The notes under the pieces are model-generated. The model was not told the origin of the DNA. It did no database searches and worked only from the letters and a program-made list of their open reading frames with translations. A stretch of DNA of 39,778 nucleotides, taken from positions 1-39,778 of the forward strand of contig JAUIDE010000033.1 of the NCBI GenBank assembly GCA_030429105.1, given 5' to 3'. The DNA is from Alphaproteobacteria bacterium (GTDB taxonomy: Bacteria > Pseudomonadota > Alphaproteobacteria > Rhodobacterales > Rhodobacteraceae). The position numbers were made by a program, and so were the translations under genes. This document shows positions 9,893-17,647 of this stretch, in pieces; positions within the stretch are counted from its first letter, which is position 1; each line of letters opens with the position of its first letter.

Positions 9893-10594
9893 ATGCGCCT
9901 CGCCGCTTTCGCCCCCGCCGCCCTGATGCTCGGCCTCGTCGCCGCGCCCGCCCTCGCGCAATCCACCCTGACGGTGACGGGCGAGGGCCGCGCCTCCGCG
10001 GCGCCCGATCTCGCGGTGATCTCCGTCGGCGTCGAGACGCGCGCGCCGACGGCGAGCGCGGCGATGGCCGAGAATGCGGGCAAGGCCTCGGCGCTCATCT
10101 CCGCCGCGAAATCAGCCGGAATCGCCGATGCGGACATCCAGACCTCCGATCTTTCGATCTGGCCCGTCTACGAGGATTACCGGCAGGACCGGCCCGAGGG
10201 CCCGCGGCTCATCGGCTTCGCCGTCTCCAACCAGGTGACCGTCCGCCTGAGGGACCTTCCGGCGGCCGGCGCCACGCTCGGCGCGCTGGTCGAGGCCGGT
10301 GCGAACCGGATGAACGGAATCGCCTTCGGCTTCGCCGACGAGACCCCGCTCCGCGACGCCGCCCGCCGCGCTGCGGTGGAGGACGCGAAGCGGAAGGCCG
10401 TGCTCTACGCCGAGGCCGCCGGCGTCGCGCTCGGCCCGATCCGGAGCATCGAGGAAGCGAGCTTCTCCGCCCCGCCGCGCCCGATGATGCGCGCCGCGGC
10501 GATGGAGGCGGCCTCCGCCCCCATCGAGGCGGGGGAGAGCGAGCTTTCCGCCTCGGTGACCATCGTCTGGGAGATCGGCGCGGCGGCCGAGTGA
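9893..10594 (+). CDS. SIMPL-domain (DUF541) periplasmic protein
   Basis: A 233-residue exported protein. Residues 1-22 are a signal peptide (cleavage ALA-Q). The mature part is a SIMPL/DUF541 domain: STLTVTGEGRASAAPDLAVIS at the start, IQTSDLSIWPVYEDY in the middle, GFAVSNQVTVRLRDL, then AAVEDAKRKAVLYAEAAGVALG and a terminal beta strand. SIMPL proteins have been tied to oxidative-stress tolerance and to signalling partners, but the biochemical role is unclear. GGGAG precedes the ATG by eight bases. It diverges from the SPFH operon across about 106 bases. Confidence 0.9.
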   Translation: MRLAAFAPAALMLGLVAAPALAQSTLTVTGEGRASAAPDLAVISVGVETRAPTASAAMAENAGKASALISAAKSAGIADADIQTSDLSIWPVYEDYRQDRPEGPRLIGFAVSNQVTVRLRDLPAAGATLGALVEAGANRMNGIAFGFADETPLRDAARRAAVEDAKRKAVLYAEAAGVALGPIRSIEEASFSAPPRPMMRAAAMEAASAPIEAGESELSASVTIVWEIGAAAE

Positions 10595-10722
10595 GCCGCC
10601 GCGCGCAGGGTTCACCCGATCTTCACCTTTCCGCGCCATGCTCGCGCATCGGCGCGGATTCTGTTCGCCGTGCGGCTCGGGGACCACGGCGTCGACGGTC
10701 AAAAAGCGAAACCGGGCAAATC

Positions 10723-10763
10723 TGCAATACCCGTGTAATACGTTTGTAATACACTTGTAATAT
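10723..10763 (+). repeat. Four-copy direct repeat with exact 11-bp period
   Basis: TGCAATAC (10723), TGTAATAC (10734), TGTAATAC (10745) and TGTAATAT (10756) recur with an exact 11-base period, each separated by three variable bases, so all lie on one face of the helix. Direct half-sites at 11-bp spacing are the standard layout for OmpR/PhoB-family response regulators. The protein and the controlled promoter are unknown. Confidence 0.7.
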
Positions 10764-10779
10764 CCGTGCGCTGCGATAT

Positions 10780-10795
10780 TTGATATGAATATCAA
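10780..10795. promoter_or_regulatory. 16-bp palindrome, candidate operator
   Basis: TTGATAT (10780-10786) and ATATCAA (10789-10795) form a perfect 7-bp inverted repeat around the two bases GA. It sits 16 bp after the phased repeats in a locally AT-rich patch of a GC-rich genome. Its size suits a homodimeric helix-turn-helix repressor. No gene start is adjacent, so its target is unclear. Confidence 0.45.
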
Positions 10796-10910
10796 CAGCT
10801 TGTCAGTGAAGGTCCGGTTTTTGCGCCCGAAGGCCGAAAATCCCGCAACGCACGCTCCCGAATCGCTCTCTTGCCGGACGCACCGCCCGCCTCTCAGGCG
10901 TTGCGCATCC

Positions 10911-11804
10911 CTACCGCCGCCGCGCCCCCCATTGCGCCAGCGCGAGCCCCGCGAGGATCATCGCCAGGGCCGCCCAGAAGGTCGGCGCCAGCGCCTCCCC
11001 GAGGATCGCCGCGCCGAAGAAGGCGGACCAGAGCGGCACCTGATAGTTGACCGTGGAGAAGAAGGGCGGCCCGGCCAGCGCGATGATCCGGAGCATCAGG
11101 ATCTGCGCCAGCGCCGTCGCCCCGAGCCCGAGCGCGCAGATCAGCGCCCAGGATTCGAGCGTGATCTCCGGCAGGTTCGGCTCCTCCAGCAGGAAGGCGA
11201 GCGGCAGCGAGACGAGCGCGGAAAGCGACATGATCGCCGCCGCCATCCCCGCCGGGTCGGTCGGCCCGGCGCGCGTCAGCACGATCCCGGTCGCGGTGTA
11301 GAGCAGCATCGCCCCGATGCTGGCGAGCTGGCCCAAGAGCGCAAGGTCGCTCTCCCCGCCCGCCAGCGCCTTCGGCCCGACAAGGAGGAGAACCCCGCCA
11401 AGCCCCGCCGCGAAGCCCATGATCCGCGGCCATCCCATCGGCTCCCCCGCGAGGAAGATCCGCGCGAGCAGGAGGGAGAGAAGCGGCATCGGCGCCATCA
11501 GCAGCCCCGTCATCGCCGAGGGGATATGCTGCTGCGCCCAGGAGATCAGCCAGAACGGCAGCACGGTGCCGAGCAGCGCGGCCCAGACCACCACCGCCCA
11601 TGTCACCCCCCGCCGCGGCGCCCGCGCCCCCGTCGCGAAGGCGACGACGAGCAGGAACAGCGCCGCGCAGACGAGCCGCAGCGCCGCCAGCGTCATCGGC
11701 GGCACATCCCGCACCGCGATGTTGGTGAGCATGAAGCTCGACCCCCAGATGACGCCGAGCAGGAGGAGGAGCGCCCAGGCGAGGGCCGAGGGATTCCGAC
11801 TCAA
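10911..11804 (-). CDS. EamA/DMT-family transporter
   Basis: A 297-residue inner-membrane protein with ten expected helices in two EamA repeats. Repeat 1 begins ALAWALLLLLGVIWGSSFML and contains FWLISWAQQHIPSAMTGLL; repeat 2 begins LLGQLASIGAMLLYTATGIVL and ends NYQVPLWSAFFGAAILGEAL. DMT members export amino acids or other small metabolites; the substrate is unknown. The likely start is TTG at 11804-11802, whose last two bases overlap the stop of the upstream aminotransferase (TTGA), with AAGGCGG just upstream. No other start gives a full first helix without running into the upstream gene. The overlap implies coupled translation and perhaps linked metabolism. Confidence 0.85.
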   Translation of the reverse strand: MSRNPSALAWALLLLLGVIWGSSFMLTNIAVRDVPPMTLAALRLVCAALFLLVVAFATGARAPRRGVTWAVVVWAALLGTVLPFWLISWAQQHIPSAMTGLLMAPMPLLSLLLARIFLAGEPMGWPRIMGFAAGLGGVLLLVGPKALAGGESDLALLGQLASIGAMLLYTATGIVLTRAGPTDPAGMAAAIMSLSALVSLPLAFLLEEPNLPEITLESWALICALGLGATALAQILMLRIIALAGPPFFSTVNYQVPLWSAFFGAAILGEALAPTFWAALAMILAGLALAQWGARRR

Positions 11805-12940
11805 AGCGCCGCCTTCAACGCATCGAGGAACCGCGTCTCGTCCTCCCCGTCGCACCAGAGATGCGGCGTGATCCGGAGCGAGCCGCCGCGCACTGAGAGA
11901 TGCACGCCCTGCGCCGCCAGCCGCGCGAGCAGGTCCTCCGGCGCGCCCGCCGGCAGCTTCGCGGTCAGGAAATGCGGCCCCCGCGCCGCCTCCTTCATCA
12001 CGTCGAGCCCCATCGCTCCAAGCGCCGCGCCGAGCCGCCGCGTCCGGTCCGCCAGCGTCTCCTCCACATCCGCCGCGCCCCAGCCGAGCAGCATGTCGAG
12101 CGCCGCGACGAGGCCGGGCATCAAAGCGAAATTCGCCCGCTCCCCCATGTCGAACCGCGTCGCGCCCGGCTCGTATTCGTCGGTATAGGCGACGAGCCCG
12201 GCGAAGTTCCGGCTCCCCTTCCGCCCGATCCAGCCCTCCTCCAGCGGCTCCCCGTCCCGCCTTTCGGGCGCGACATAGAGGAAGCCGGTGGCGTAGGGCC
12301 CCATCATCCACTTGTAGGCGGCGACGGCGGCGAAATCCGGCCGGATCGCCGCGAAATCCGTAACCATCGCCCCCGCCGACTGCGTGAGGTCGAGCACGAG
12401 CGCCGCGCCGACCTCGTCGCAGCGCCGCCGCACCGCCGCGAGGTCGATGAGGGCCCCTGTCGTCCAGAGCACGTTCGGCAGCGCGGCGACGGCGCAGCGT
12501 TCGTCGATCGCCGCCAGAACCGCCTCCGTCGCCGCCTCGCCCGGCGGCGGCGAGACGGTCACGACCTCCGCCCCCGTCTCCCGCGCCCGCCGCCGCCACG
12601 GGTAGACATGGGAAGGGAACTGATCCGCCAGCAGCACGATCCGCCGGCCTTTCCCGAGGGGGACGTTCCGCGCCGCCGTCTCCACCCCGTAGCTCGCCGA
12701 GGGCACGAGCGCGACGCCCTCCGCATCGGCGTTGACGAGCCGCGCGAACCGCGCCCGCGCCGCATCCGGCATGTCGTAGAAATCGGGGATCGTCAGCGCC
12801 CAGGGCCGCGCCTTCATCGCCGCCCCCCGCGCCAGGGCCGCCATCACCTCGTGCGAAAGCGGGGACATGTAGGCGCAGTTGAGATAGGCGACCTCGCGCG
12901 GAATGTCGAAGCGCGCGCGCTGGCTGGGGATGATCGGCAT
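11801..12940 (-). CDS. Aminotransferase class V-fold PLP enzyme
   Basis: A 379-residue fold-type I PLP enzyme of the cysteine desulfurase/kynureninase-like group. The pocket is visible: PSASYGVETAARNV (phosphate/ring region), LVLDLTQSAGA with Asp184 and Gln187 contacting the pyridine ring and O3', and the PLP lysine at Lys210 in AAYKWMMGPYATGFLYV. The C-terminal domain has RGGSLRITPHLWCDGEDETRF. There is no cysteine in the mobile-loop position that would indicate a desulfurase, so a transaminase, lyase or epimerase activity is equally possible. It is the first gene of a two-gene unit with an EamA exporter, which may export its product (inference). Confidence 0.82.
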   Translation of the reverse strand: MPIIPSQRARFDIPREVAYLNCAYMSPLSHEVMAALARGAAMKARPWALTIPDFYDMPDAARARFARLVNADAEGVALVPSASYGVETAARNVPLGKGRRIVLLADQFPSHVYPWRRRARETGAEVVTVSPPPGEAATEAVLAAIDERCAVAALPNVLWTTGALIDLAAVRRRCDEVGAALVLDLTQSAGAMVTDFAAIRPDFAAVAAYKWMMGPYATGFLYVAPERRDGEPLEEGWIGRKGSRNFAGLVAYTDEYEPGATRFDMGERANFALMPGLVAALDMLLGWGAADVEETLADRTRRLGAALGAMGLDVMKEAARGPHFLTAKLPAGAPEDLLARLAAQGVHLSVRGGSLRITPHLWCDGEDETRFLDALKAAL

Positions 12941-13282
12941 CGGGGGCTCCTCTTCGCCCCCTCGCTACCGGCTTGCGCCGCCCCGTTCAATCGCCGTCAG
13001 GGGCCAGCCGGGGTGATCGCACGCTGCGTCTTCGTCCAACCGCTCCAAGGAGCGCCCGGCAGATCAGACACGCGGCTGATCCGCCCGCGGCCGCCGCCCC
13101 CCTGCGGCCGCGTCTCCGCGCCCGCCGCGGCGACCTCGGTCAGATCTTCGACGTTCGGGAAGGCTTGGCGCCCCTCGCCCTCCGGCTTGCGCCTCCGGGC
13201 GACGGCCTCTGCGGCTTTCCCCCGGAAAGCCGCTGATCGAGGCCGGGAGCAAGTACGGAGAACGACGGCCTGATGCGATCCC
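12941..13282. other. Structured intergenic region
   Basis: About 340 bases downstream of the DUF2147 gene and upstream of the PLP-enzyme gene (both minus), with no supported gene. It contains inverted repeats: GATCAG/CTGATC (13062-13067, 13076-13081), CGCGGCCGC/GCGGCCGCG (13086-13094, 13104-13112) and the large hairpin at 13203-13245. Open frames here are short, lack ribosome-binding sites and show no recognisable protein. Confidence 0.5.
13203..13245. terminator. Long GC hairpin, candidate 3'-end of DUF2147 transcript
   Basis: An inner perfect 10-bp stem GCGGCTTTCC (13211-13220) / GGAAAGCCGC (13224-13233) with loop CCC is extended by an outer 7-bp stem CGGCCTC (13203-13209) / GAGGCCG (13239-13245). 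It starts about 37 bases beyond the DUF2147 stop on the minus strand. No T-tract follows in either direction, so it may be a processed 3' end or part of a structured RNA. Confidence 0.5.
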
Positions 13283-13762
13283 TCAGGCGCCCTCCGCCGG
13301 CGCATGGCAGAACTCGCGCTCCTCCGCCCCCACCCGCGTCCAGACCTCCGTCTTGCCGAGCAGCGGCACGCCGAGATAGCCGCGCGCCTCCAGCCGTTCG
13401 CCCGCCGGGTTCAGCTCGAAATCGAAGGTCTGCCCCGTCTTCGGGTCATAGACCTTGCCGCCCGTCCAGCGCCCGTCCTTCTCCTCGAGCCCGGTGATGA
13501 CCTCGATTCCGCACCAGTGCCGCTCCCGCAAGGCCGGGTCCGGGTTCTTCACGTCGAGCCGCGGGGCGCCGTCCTTGCCGACCATCTTCTTCATCCAGAC
13601 GGTGCGGCCGCAGAGCCGCCCCTCGCCGCATTCGTAGAGATCGACGATCAGCCCCTTCTTCTCCGTCAGCCAGAGCCCGGTCGGCTTGTGCTCGCCGGCG
13701 AGAAGCTCCGAGGCCGCGGGCAGGGCCGCGATGAGGAGGGTGGCGAGGAAGAGGCGGATCAT
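13283..13762 (-). CDS. DUF2147 family exported protein
   Basis: A 159-residue protein with a signal peptide (about 1-20, IRLFLATLLIAALPAASELLA) and a DUF2147 domain. Typical features are GLWLTEKKGLIVDLYECGEG, then CGRTVWMKK, DVKNPDPALRERHWCG, the GGKVYDPKTGQTF core and GYLGVPLLGKTEVWTRV near the end. Four cysteines in the mature part could pair in the periplasm. The family is widespread in alphaproteobacteria and lacks an assigned function. It is a single gene, diverging from the methyltransferase across about 150 bases. Confidence 0.88.
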   Translation of the reverse strand: MIRLFLATLLIAALPAASELLAGEHKPTGLWLTEKKGLIVDLYECGEGRLCGRTVWMKKMVGKDGAPRLDVKNPDPALRERHWCGIEVITGLEEKDGRWTGGKVYDPKTGQTFDFELNPAGERLEARGYLGVPLLGKTEVWTRVGAEEREFCHAPAEGA

Positions 13763-13916
13763 CGTGCGGCTTTCTGTCGTTCACATGGTCTTGTCACGTG
13801 GAAAGGCGCTGTTTCCGGCGCGATCGCTACGGCGCCGGCTTGCGTCGCGGGTCGGTATTATCCACTCGGCGCTCTATTGCGCAAGTCGCGCCGCTTTGCG
13901 AAACTGTATTTCCAAA

Positions 13917-14744
13917 ATGCAACTTCTAGTCGAGAAACGCGCTGTGCAGTCCGACCCAACCGCCGAACTGAAGACCATTTTGCGTGATTTCGTGGCGGAT
14001 CGGGACGTTCTGGACGTCGGCAGCATTAACCATTTCTTCAAGGGGGCGAACTGGAGCCGCGGCTGGATCTTCGATTTTCTGCGCAGCGAGGCGCGCGCCG
14101 TGCGGGGGATCGACATCGCGAGGAAGCAGGTCAGGGCGGCGCGGAAAGCCGGTTACGACATCCGCGTCGCCGACGCCGAGCATTATCGGGCGGAGCGCCG
14201 GTTCGAGGTCGTCCTTGCTTCGGACCTGATCGAGCATCTCAGTAATCCCGGGATGTTCCTCGCCTGCGCCCGCGCGAATCTGGAGCCCGGCGGGCGCCTC
14301 GTGCTCGTCACGCCGAACGGCTACTGCCTGCGGGAACTCTACATGGTGGTCTCGGGGTGGACGAACGACCCGGACGTTCACTGGCAGCATGTCTGCTATT
14401 TCACGCCCCGCACCCTCACCGCGCTCGCCGCGCGCGCCGGATTCGCGCTGGAGGAGATACGTTACGCGAACGTTCGCTATGCGCAGGTCTCCCGGTTTCA
14501 GCGGCTTCTCCTCGGCCTGAACCGCGGGTTCTGCCGTCTCTTCCCGCGGTTCAGCCAGACGATGATCCTCGTCTTCCGCGCCCCGGCGGAGGTCTGCGAA
14601 GGAGATGCGCCGCGCGAAAGCGTCGCCCTGCAATCCGAAAACGACAATTTGCCGATTGACCGCACGCCAGCCCTCGCCTATCCCGGCTCCGGGCGCGCAG
14701 CCGGACAAGGGCGAGCGGCGGCGGGCTCAGAAACATCGCCCTGA
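13917..14744 (+). CDS. Class I SAM-dependent methyltransferase with atypical motif I
   Basis: A 275-residue protein resembling Methyltransf_11/23 enzymes. Motif I is DVLDVGSINHFF (30-41), in which the usual GxGxG glycines are mostly lost. The acidic strand end is GIDIARKQV (64-72), DIRVADAEHY follows, motif IV is VVLASDLIEHLSNPG, and the post-motif region is LEPGGRLVLVTPNGYCL. The Pro/Gly/Ala-rich last 30 residues look poorly folded and overlap the serC leader structure. The ATG at 13917 has no clear ribosome-binding site, though it is the first ATG that keeps the whole domain without a basic antisense-like extension. GC content upstream is lower than in its neighbours, suggesting acquisition. 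The substrate is unknown; lipids, glycans or small molecules are all possible. Confidence 0.78.
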   Translation: MQLLVEKRAVQSDPTAELKTILRDFVADRDVLDVGSINHFFKGANWSRGWIFDFLRSEARAVRGIDIARKQVRAARKAGYDIRVADAEHYRAERRFEVVLASDLIEHLSNPGMFLACARANLEPGGRLVLVTPNGYCLRELYMVVSGWTNDPDVHWQHVCYFTPRTLTALAARAGFALEEIRYANVRYAQVSRFQRLLLGLNRGFCRLFPRFSQTMILVFRAPAEVCEGDAPRESVALQSENDNLPIDRTPALAYPGSGRAAGQGRAAAGSETSP

Positions 14745-14762
14745 CGTTGGAGCGCGTCGATG
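14673..14762 (+). promoter_or_regulatory. Candidate serC leader RNA
   Basis: Upstream of serC, an outer stem CTCGCC (14673-14678) / GGCGAG (14710-14715) encloses an inner stem CCGGCT (14683-14688) / AGCCGG (14699-14704). A last stem, CATCG (14734-14738) / CGATG (14758-14762) with inner ACG (14744-14746) / CGT (14755-14757), holds the ribosome-binding site GGAG in its loop and the start codon in its stem. The known alphaproteobacterial serC leader is likewise described as having a final stem that overlaps the serC ribosome-binding site. The structure overlaps the methyltransferase 3' end. The family match was not computed. Confidence 0.5.
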
Positions 14763-15941
14763 ACGTTCCCCGAAAAGCCCGGCGTAAAGCCGCGGCGGCC
14801 CGAATTTTCTTCCGGCCCCTGTCCGAAACATCCCGAATGGTCCGCCGAGGCCGTGATGGCGAAAGCGTGGCTAGGCCGCTCGCATCGCGCGAAGGGCCCG
14901 AAGGCGCAGCTGAAGTCCGCGATCGACCGCACCGCCGCGCTCCTCGGCGCCCCCGCCGGCTGGCGCGTGGGCATCGTCCCCGCCTCTGACACCGGGGCGG
15001 TCGAAATGGCGATGTGGTCCCTCCTCGGCCCGCGCCCGGTCGACGTGCTGACCTGGGAAAGCTTCGGCGAGGGCTGGGCGACCGATGTCGTCAAGCAGCT
15101 GAAGCTCGATGACGTGAACATCCTCAAGGCGCCCTACGGCGACCTGCCGGACCTCTCCGCCGTCCGCCCCGCCGCGGATGTCGTCTTCACCTGGAACGGC
15201 ACGACCTCGGGCGCCCGCGTCGCGAATGCGGACTGGATCGCGGCGGACCGCGCCGGGCTCGTCATCTGCGACGCGACCTCGGCGGCCTTCGCGCAGGACC
15301 TCGACTGGGCGAAGCTCGATGTCGTCACCTTCTCCTGGCAGAAGGTGCTGGGCGGGGAGGGGGCGCACGGCGTCCTCTGCCTCTCGCCCCGCGCCGTTGA
15401 GCGGCTGGAAAGCTACGCCCCGCCGCGCCCCCTGCCGAAGATCTTCCGCCTCACCAAGGGCGGCAAGCTGATCGACGGGATCTTCGCGGGGGAGACGATC
15501 AACACCCCCTCCATGCTCGCCGTGGCGGACTATGTGGACGCGCTGGACTGGGCGGAGCGGATCGGCGGCCTTCTCGCCCTCCGCGCGCGGGCGGACGCGA
15601 ACTTCGCCGCGCTCCAGGGCTGGGCGGACGGCTCCGGCTGGATCGCCAACCTCGTCGCCGAACCCGCGCACCGCTCCAACACCTCCGTCTGCCTCCGGGT
15701 GACGGACCCGGCGGTGGCGGCGCTGGACGAGGCTGCGCAGGCGGCTTTCTGCAAGCGCATGGTCGCGCTGCTGGAGGCGGAGGAGGCGGCCTTCGACATC
15801 GGCGGCTATCGCGACGCGCCGCCGGGCCTCCGCATCTGGTGTGGCGCGACGGTGGAGACCTCGGACATCGAGGCGCTGACCCCGTGGCTCGACTGGGCCT
15901 TCGCCACGGCGAAGGCCGAACTCTCCGCCAAGGCCGCCTGA
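14760..15941 (+). CDS. serC: Phosphoserine aminotransferase
   Basis: A 393-residue PLP enzyme converting 3-phosphohydroxypyruvate and glutamate to phosphoserine (serine pathway; the same fold also serves pyridoxal synthesis). The N-terminus [18 protein letters not shown] is the alphaproteobacterial SerC form. PLP-site residues are visible in [31 protein letters not shown] (Asp171) and [14 protein letters not shown] (Lys195, Schiff base), with [20 protein letters not shown] contributing phosphate contacts. Its ATG at 14760 follows GGAG by seven bases, inside a likely leader hairpin. serA follows 81 bases downstream, so the first two steps of serine synthesis are probably cotranscribed. Confidence 0.96.
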   Translation: MTFPEKPGVKPRRPEFSSGPCPKHPEWSAEAVMAKAWLGRSHRAKGPKAQLKSAIDRTAALLGAPAGWRVGIVPASDTGAVEMAMWSLLGPRPVDVLTWESFGEGWATDVVKQLKLDDVNILKAPYGDLPDLSAVRPAADVVFTWNGTTSGARVANADWIAADRAGLVICDATSAAFAQDLDWAKLDVVTFSWQKVLGGEGAHGVLCLSPRAVERLESYAPPRPLPKIFRLTKGGKLIDGIFAGETINTPSMLAVADYVDALDWAERIGGLLALRARADANFAALQGWADGSGWIANLVAEPAHRSNTSVCLRVTDPAVAALDEAAQAAFCKRMVALLEAEEAAFDIGGYRDAPPGLRIWCGATVETSDIEALTPWLDWAFATAKAELSAKAA

Positions 15942-15946
15942 TCCTT

Positions 15947-15967
15947 CCCGCCCCGAACCGGGGCGGG
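15947..15967. terminator. GC hairpin between serC and serA
   Basis: A perfect 9-bp stem, CCCGCCCCG (15947-15955) / CGGGGCGGG (15959-15967), closes on AAC. It starts five bases after the serC stop and lacks a T-tract. It could reduce serA expression relative to serC or protect the serC 3' end. Confidence 0.55.
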
Positions 15968-16022
15968 CCCATCCCATACCGAAACAGCGCGGGCGCAGCC
16001 CCGCAGCGAAAAGGCTTGAAAC

Positions 16023-17615
16023 ATGCCCAGGGTTCTCATTTCCGACGAGCTTTCCGACGCCGCCGTGCAGATCTTCCGCGACCGCGGCGTTGAGGTCGAT
16101 TTCCGCCCCGAACTCGGCAAGGACGCCGAGGCGCTGAAGGCGGTGATCGGCGATTATGACGGCCTCGCCGTCCGCTCCGCCACCAAGGCGACGAAGGAGA
16201 TCATCGCCGCCGCGACCAATCTCCGCGTCATCGGCCGCGCCGGCATCGGCGTGGACAATATCGACATTCCCGCCGCCTCGGCGAAGGGAATCGTCGTGAT
16301 GAACACCCCCTTCGGCAATTCGATCACGACCGCGGAGCACGCCATCGCGCTGATGTTCGCCGTCTCCCGCCAGCTTCCGGCGGCGGACGCCTCGACCCAG
16401 GCCGGCAAGTGGGAGAAGAACCGCTTCATGGGCGTGGAGATCACGGGCAAGACGCTGGGCCTCATCGGCTGCGGCAATATCGGCTCCGTCGTCGCCGCCC
16501 GCGCCATCGGGCTCCGCATGAAGGTGATCGCCTACGACCCGTTCCTCTCACACGAGCGGGCGCTGGAGATCGGCGTCGAGAAGATCGAGGAGGTCGAACC
16601 CCTGCTGGCGCGGGCCGATTTCGTCTCCCTCCACCTGCCGAAGACGGAGAAGACGGCGAACATCCTCTCCGCCGAGCGCATCGCGAAGATGAAGCCCGGC
16701 GCCCGGCTCATCAACTGCGCACGCGGCGGATTGGTGGACGAGGAGGCGGTGGCGGCGGCCCTCAAGTCCGGCGCACTCGCCGGCGCCGGGTTCGACGTCT
16801 TCGCCGTGGAGCCGGCGAAGGAGAATCCGCTCTTCGGCTGCCCCAACTTCGTCGCCACTCCCCATCTCGGCGCCTCGACCTCGGAAGCGCAGGAGAACGT
16901 GGCGCTCCAGGTCGCGGAGCAGATGGCGGATTATCTCGTCCACGGCGCCATCTCCAACGCCCTTAACGCCCCCTCGGTGACGGCGGAGGAGGCGCCGCTC
17001 CTCAAGCCGTGGATCGCCGTGGCCGAAACGCTTGGCGGCTTCGCCGGCCAGGTGACGGAGACGGCGATCAAGGAGATCGAGATCGAATATGTCGGCGATG
17101 TCGGCCGCCTGAACCAGAAGCCGCTCACCGCCGCGCTCGTCGCCGCGCTTCTCACGCCGCTGGTGGGGGAGGGGACGGTCAACATGGTCTCCGCCCCCCT
17201 CGTCGCCCGTGAGCGCGGCGTGAAGATCGCCGAGACGCGGAAGGACGCGCAGGGCGCCTATGGCTCCTACATGCGCCTCATCGTGACGACGGAGGCGCAG
17301 ACGCGCGCCGTCGCCGGCACGGTCTATGGCGACGGCAAGCCGCGGATCATCCAGATCAAGGGCATCGGGCTCGAAGCGGAGCCGATGGCGCACATGCTCT
17401 ACACCACGAACTCGGACACGCCGGGCTATATCGGCGCGCTCGGCATGAAGCTCGGCGCCCTCGGCGTCAACATCGCGACCTTCGCGCTCGGCCGGGCCGA
17501 CAAGGGCGGGGAGGCCATCGCCCTCCTCGGCGTGGACGAGCCGGTGACGGGGGCGATGCTGCGAGAGATCGCCGCGCTGCCGCAGGTCCTTCAGGCGAAG
17601 GCGCTGCGGTTCTGA
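16023..17615 (+). CDS. serA: D-3-phosphoglycerate dehydrogenase, long ACT-containing form
   Basis: A 530-residue enzyme oxidising 3-phosphoglycerate to phosphohydroxypyruvate, the committed step to serine. The substrate and NAD domains show RAGIGVDNIDIPAA and GLIGCGNIGSVVA (NAD Rossmann loop, 147-157). Catalytic residues are Arg234 (NCARGGLVDE), Glu263 (AVEPAKENPLF) and His281 (ATPHLGAST). An allosteric-substrate-binding domain follows, then a C-terminal ACT domain (about 455-530; MLYTTNSDTPGYIGALGMKL), where serine would bind for feedback control. The length fits the long type I enzyme. It follows serC after 81 bases with an intervening hairpin. Confidence 0.97.
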   Translation: MPRVLISDELSDAAVQIFRDRGVEVDFRPELGKDAEALKAVIGDYDGLAVRSATKATKEIIAAATNLRVIGRAGIGVDNIDIPAASAKGIVVMNTPFGNSITTAEHAIALMFAVSRQLPAADASTQAGKWEKNRFMGVEITGKTLGLIGCGNIGSVVAARAIGLRMKVIAYDPFLSHERALEIGVEKIEEVEPLLARADFVSLHLPKTEKTANILSAERIAKMKPGARLINCARGGLVDEEAVAAALKSGALAGAGFDVFAVEPAKENPLFGCPNFVATPHLGASTSEAQENVALQVAEQMADYLVHGAISNALNAPSVTAEEAPLLKPWIAVAETLGGFAGQVTETAIKEIEIEYVGDVGRLNQKPLTAALVAALLTPLVGEGTVNMVSAPLVARERGVKIAETRKDAQGAYGSYMRLIVTTEAQTRAVAGTVYGDGKPRIIQIKGIGLEAEPMAHMLYTTNSDTPGYIGALGMKLGALGVNIATFALGRADKGGEAIALLGVDEPVTGAMLREIAALPQVLQAKALRF

Positions 17616-17623
17616 GGCGCGCG

Positions 17624-17647
17624 GGCCCCGGCTCACCCGCCGGGGCC
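17624..17647. terminator. Bidirectional hairpin between serA and the FecR-domain gene
   Basis: GGCCCCGG (17624-17631) and CCGGGGCC (17640-17647) form a perfect 8-bp stem with an 8-base loop. The genes converge here with a 17-base gap, and the right arm lies in the last codons of the FecR-domain gene. No T-tract is present. Confidence 0.5.

Larger units (their letters stand above)
10595..10910. other. AT-rich intergenic region between convergent genes
   Basis: About 316 bases with no supported gene, between the stops of the SIMPL protein (plus) and the EamA transporter (minus). It holds the phased repeat array and the palindrome listed separately. To their right, GCAACGC (10845-10851) could pair with GCGTTGC (10898-10904). 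Open frames through this stretch on both strands lack ribosome-binding sites and the usual G/C third-position bias. Confidence 0.6.

Noticed and set aside
10595-10795. A minus-strand frame starting MIFISNIAAHGYY
   Set aside because: It continues only as an antisense shadow of the SIMPL gene, and the first 60 codons lack coding bias and a ribosome-binding site.
10785-10910. An open frame starting MNINSLSVK in the AT-rich gap, running on across the EamA gene
   Set aside because: No ribosome-binding site, no family resemblance, and most of its length is antisense to the EamA and PLP-enzyme genes.
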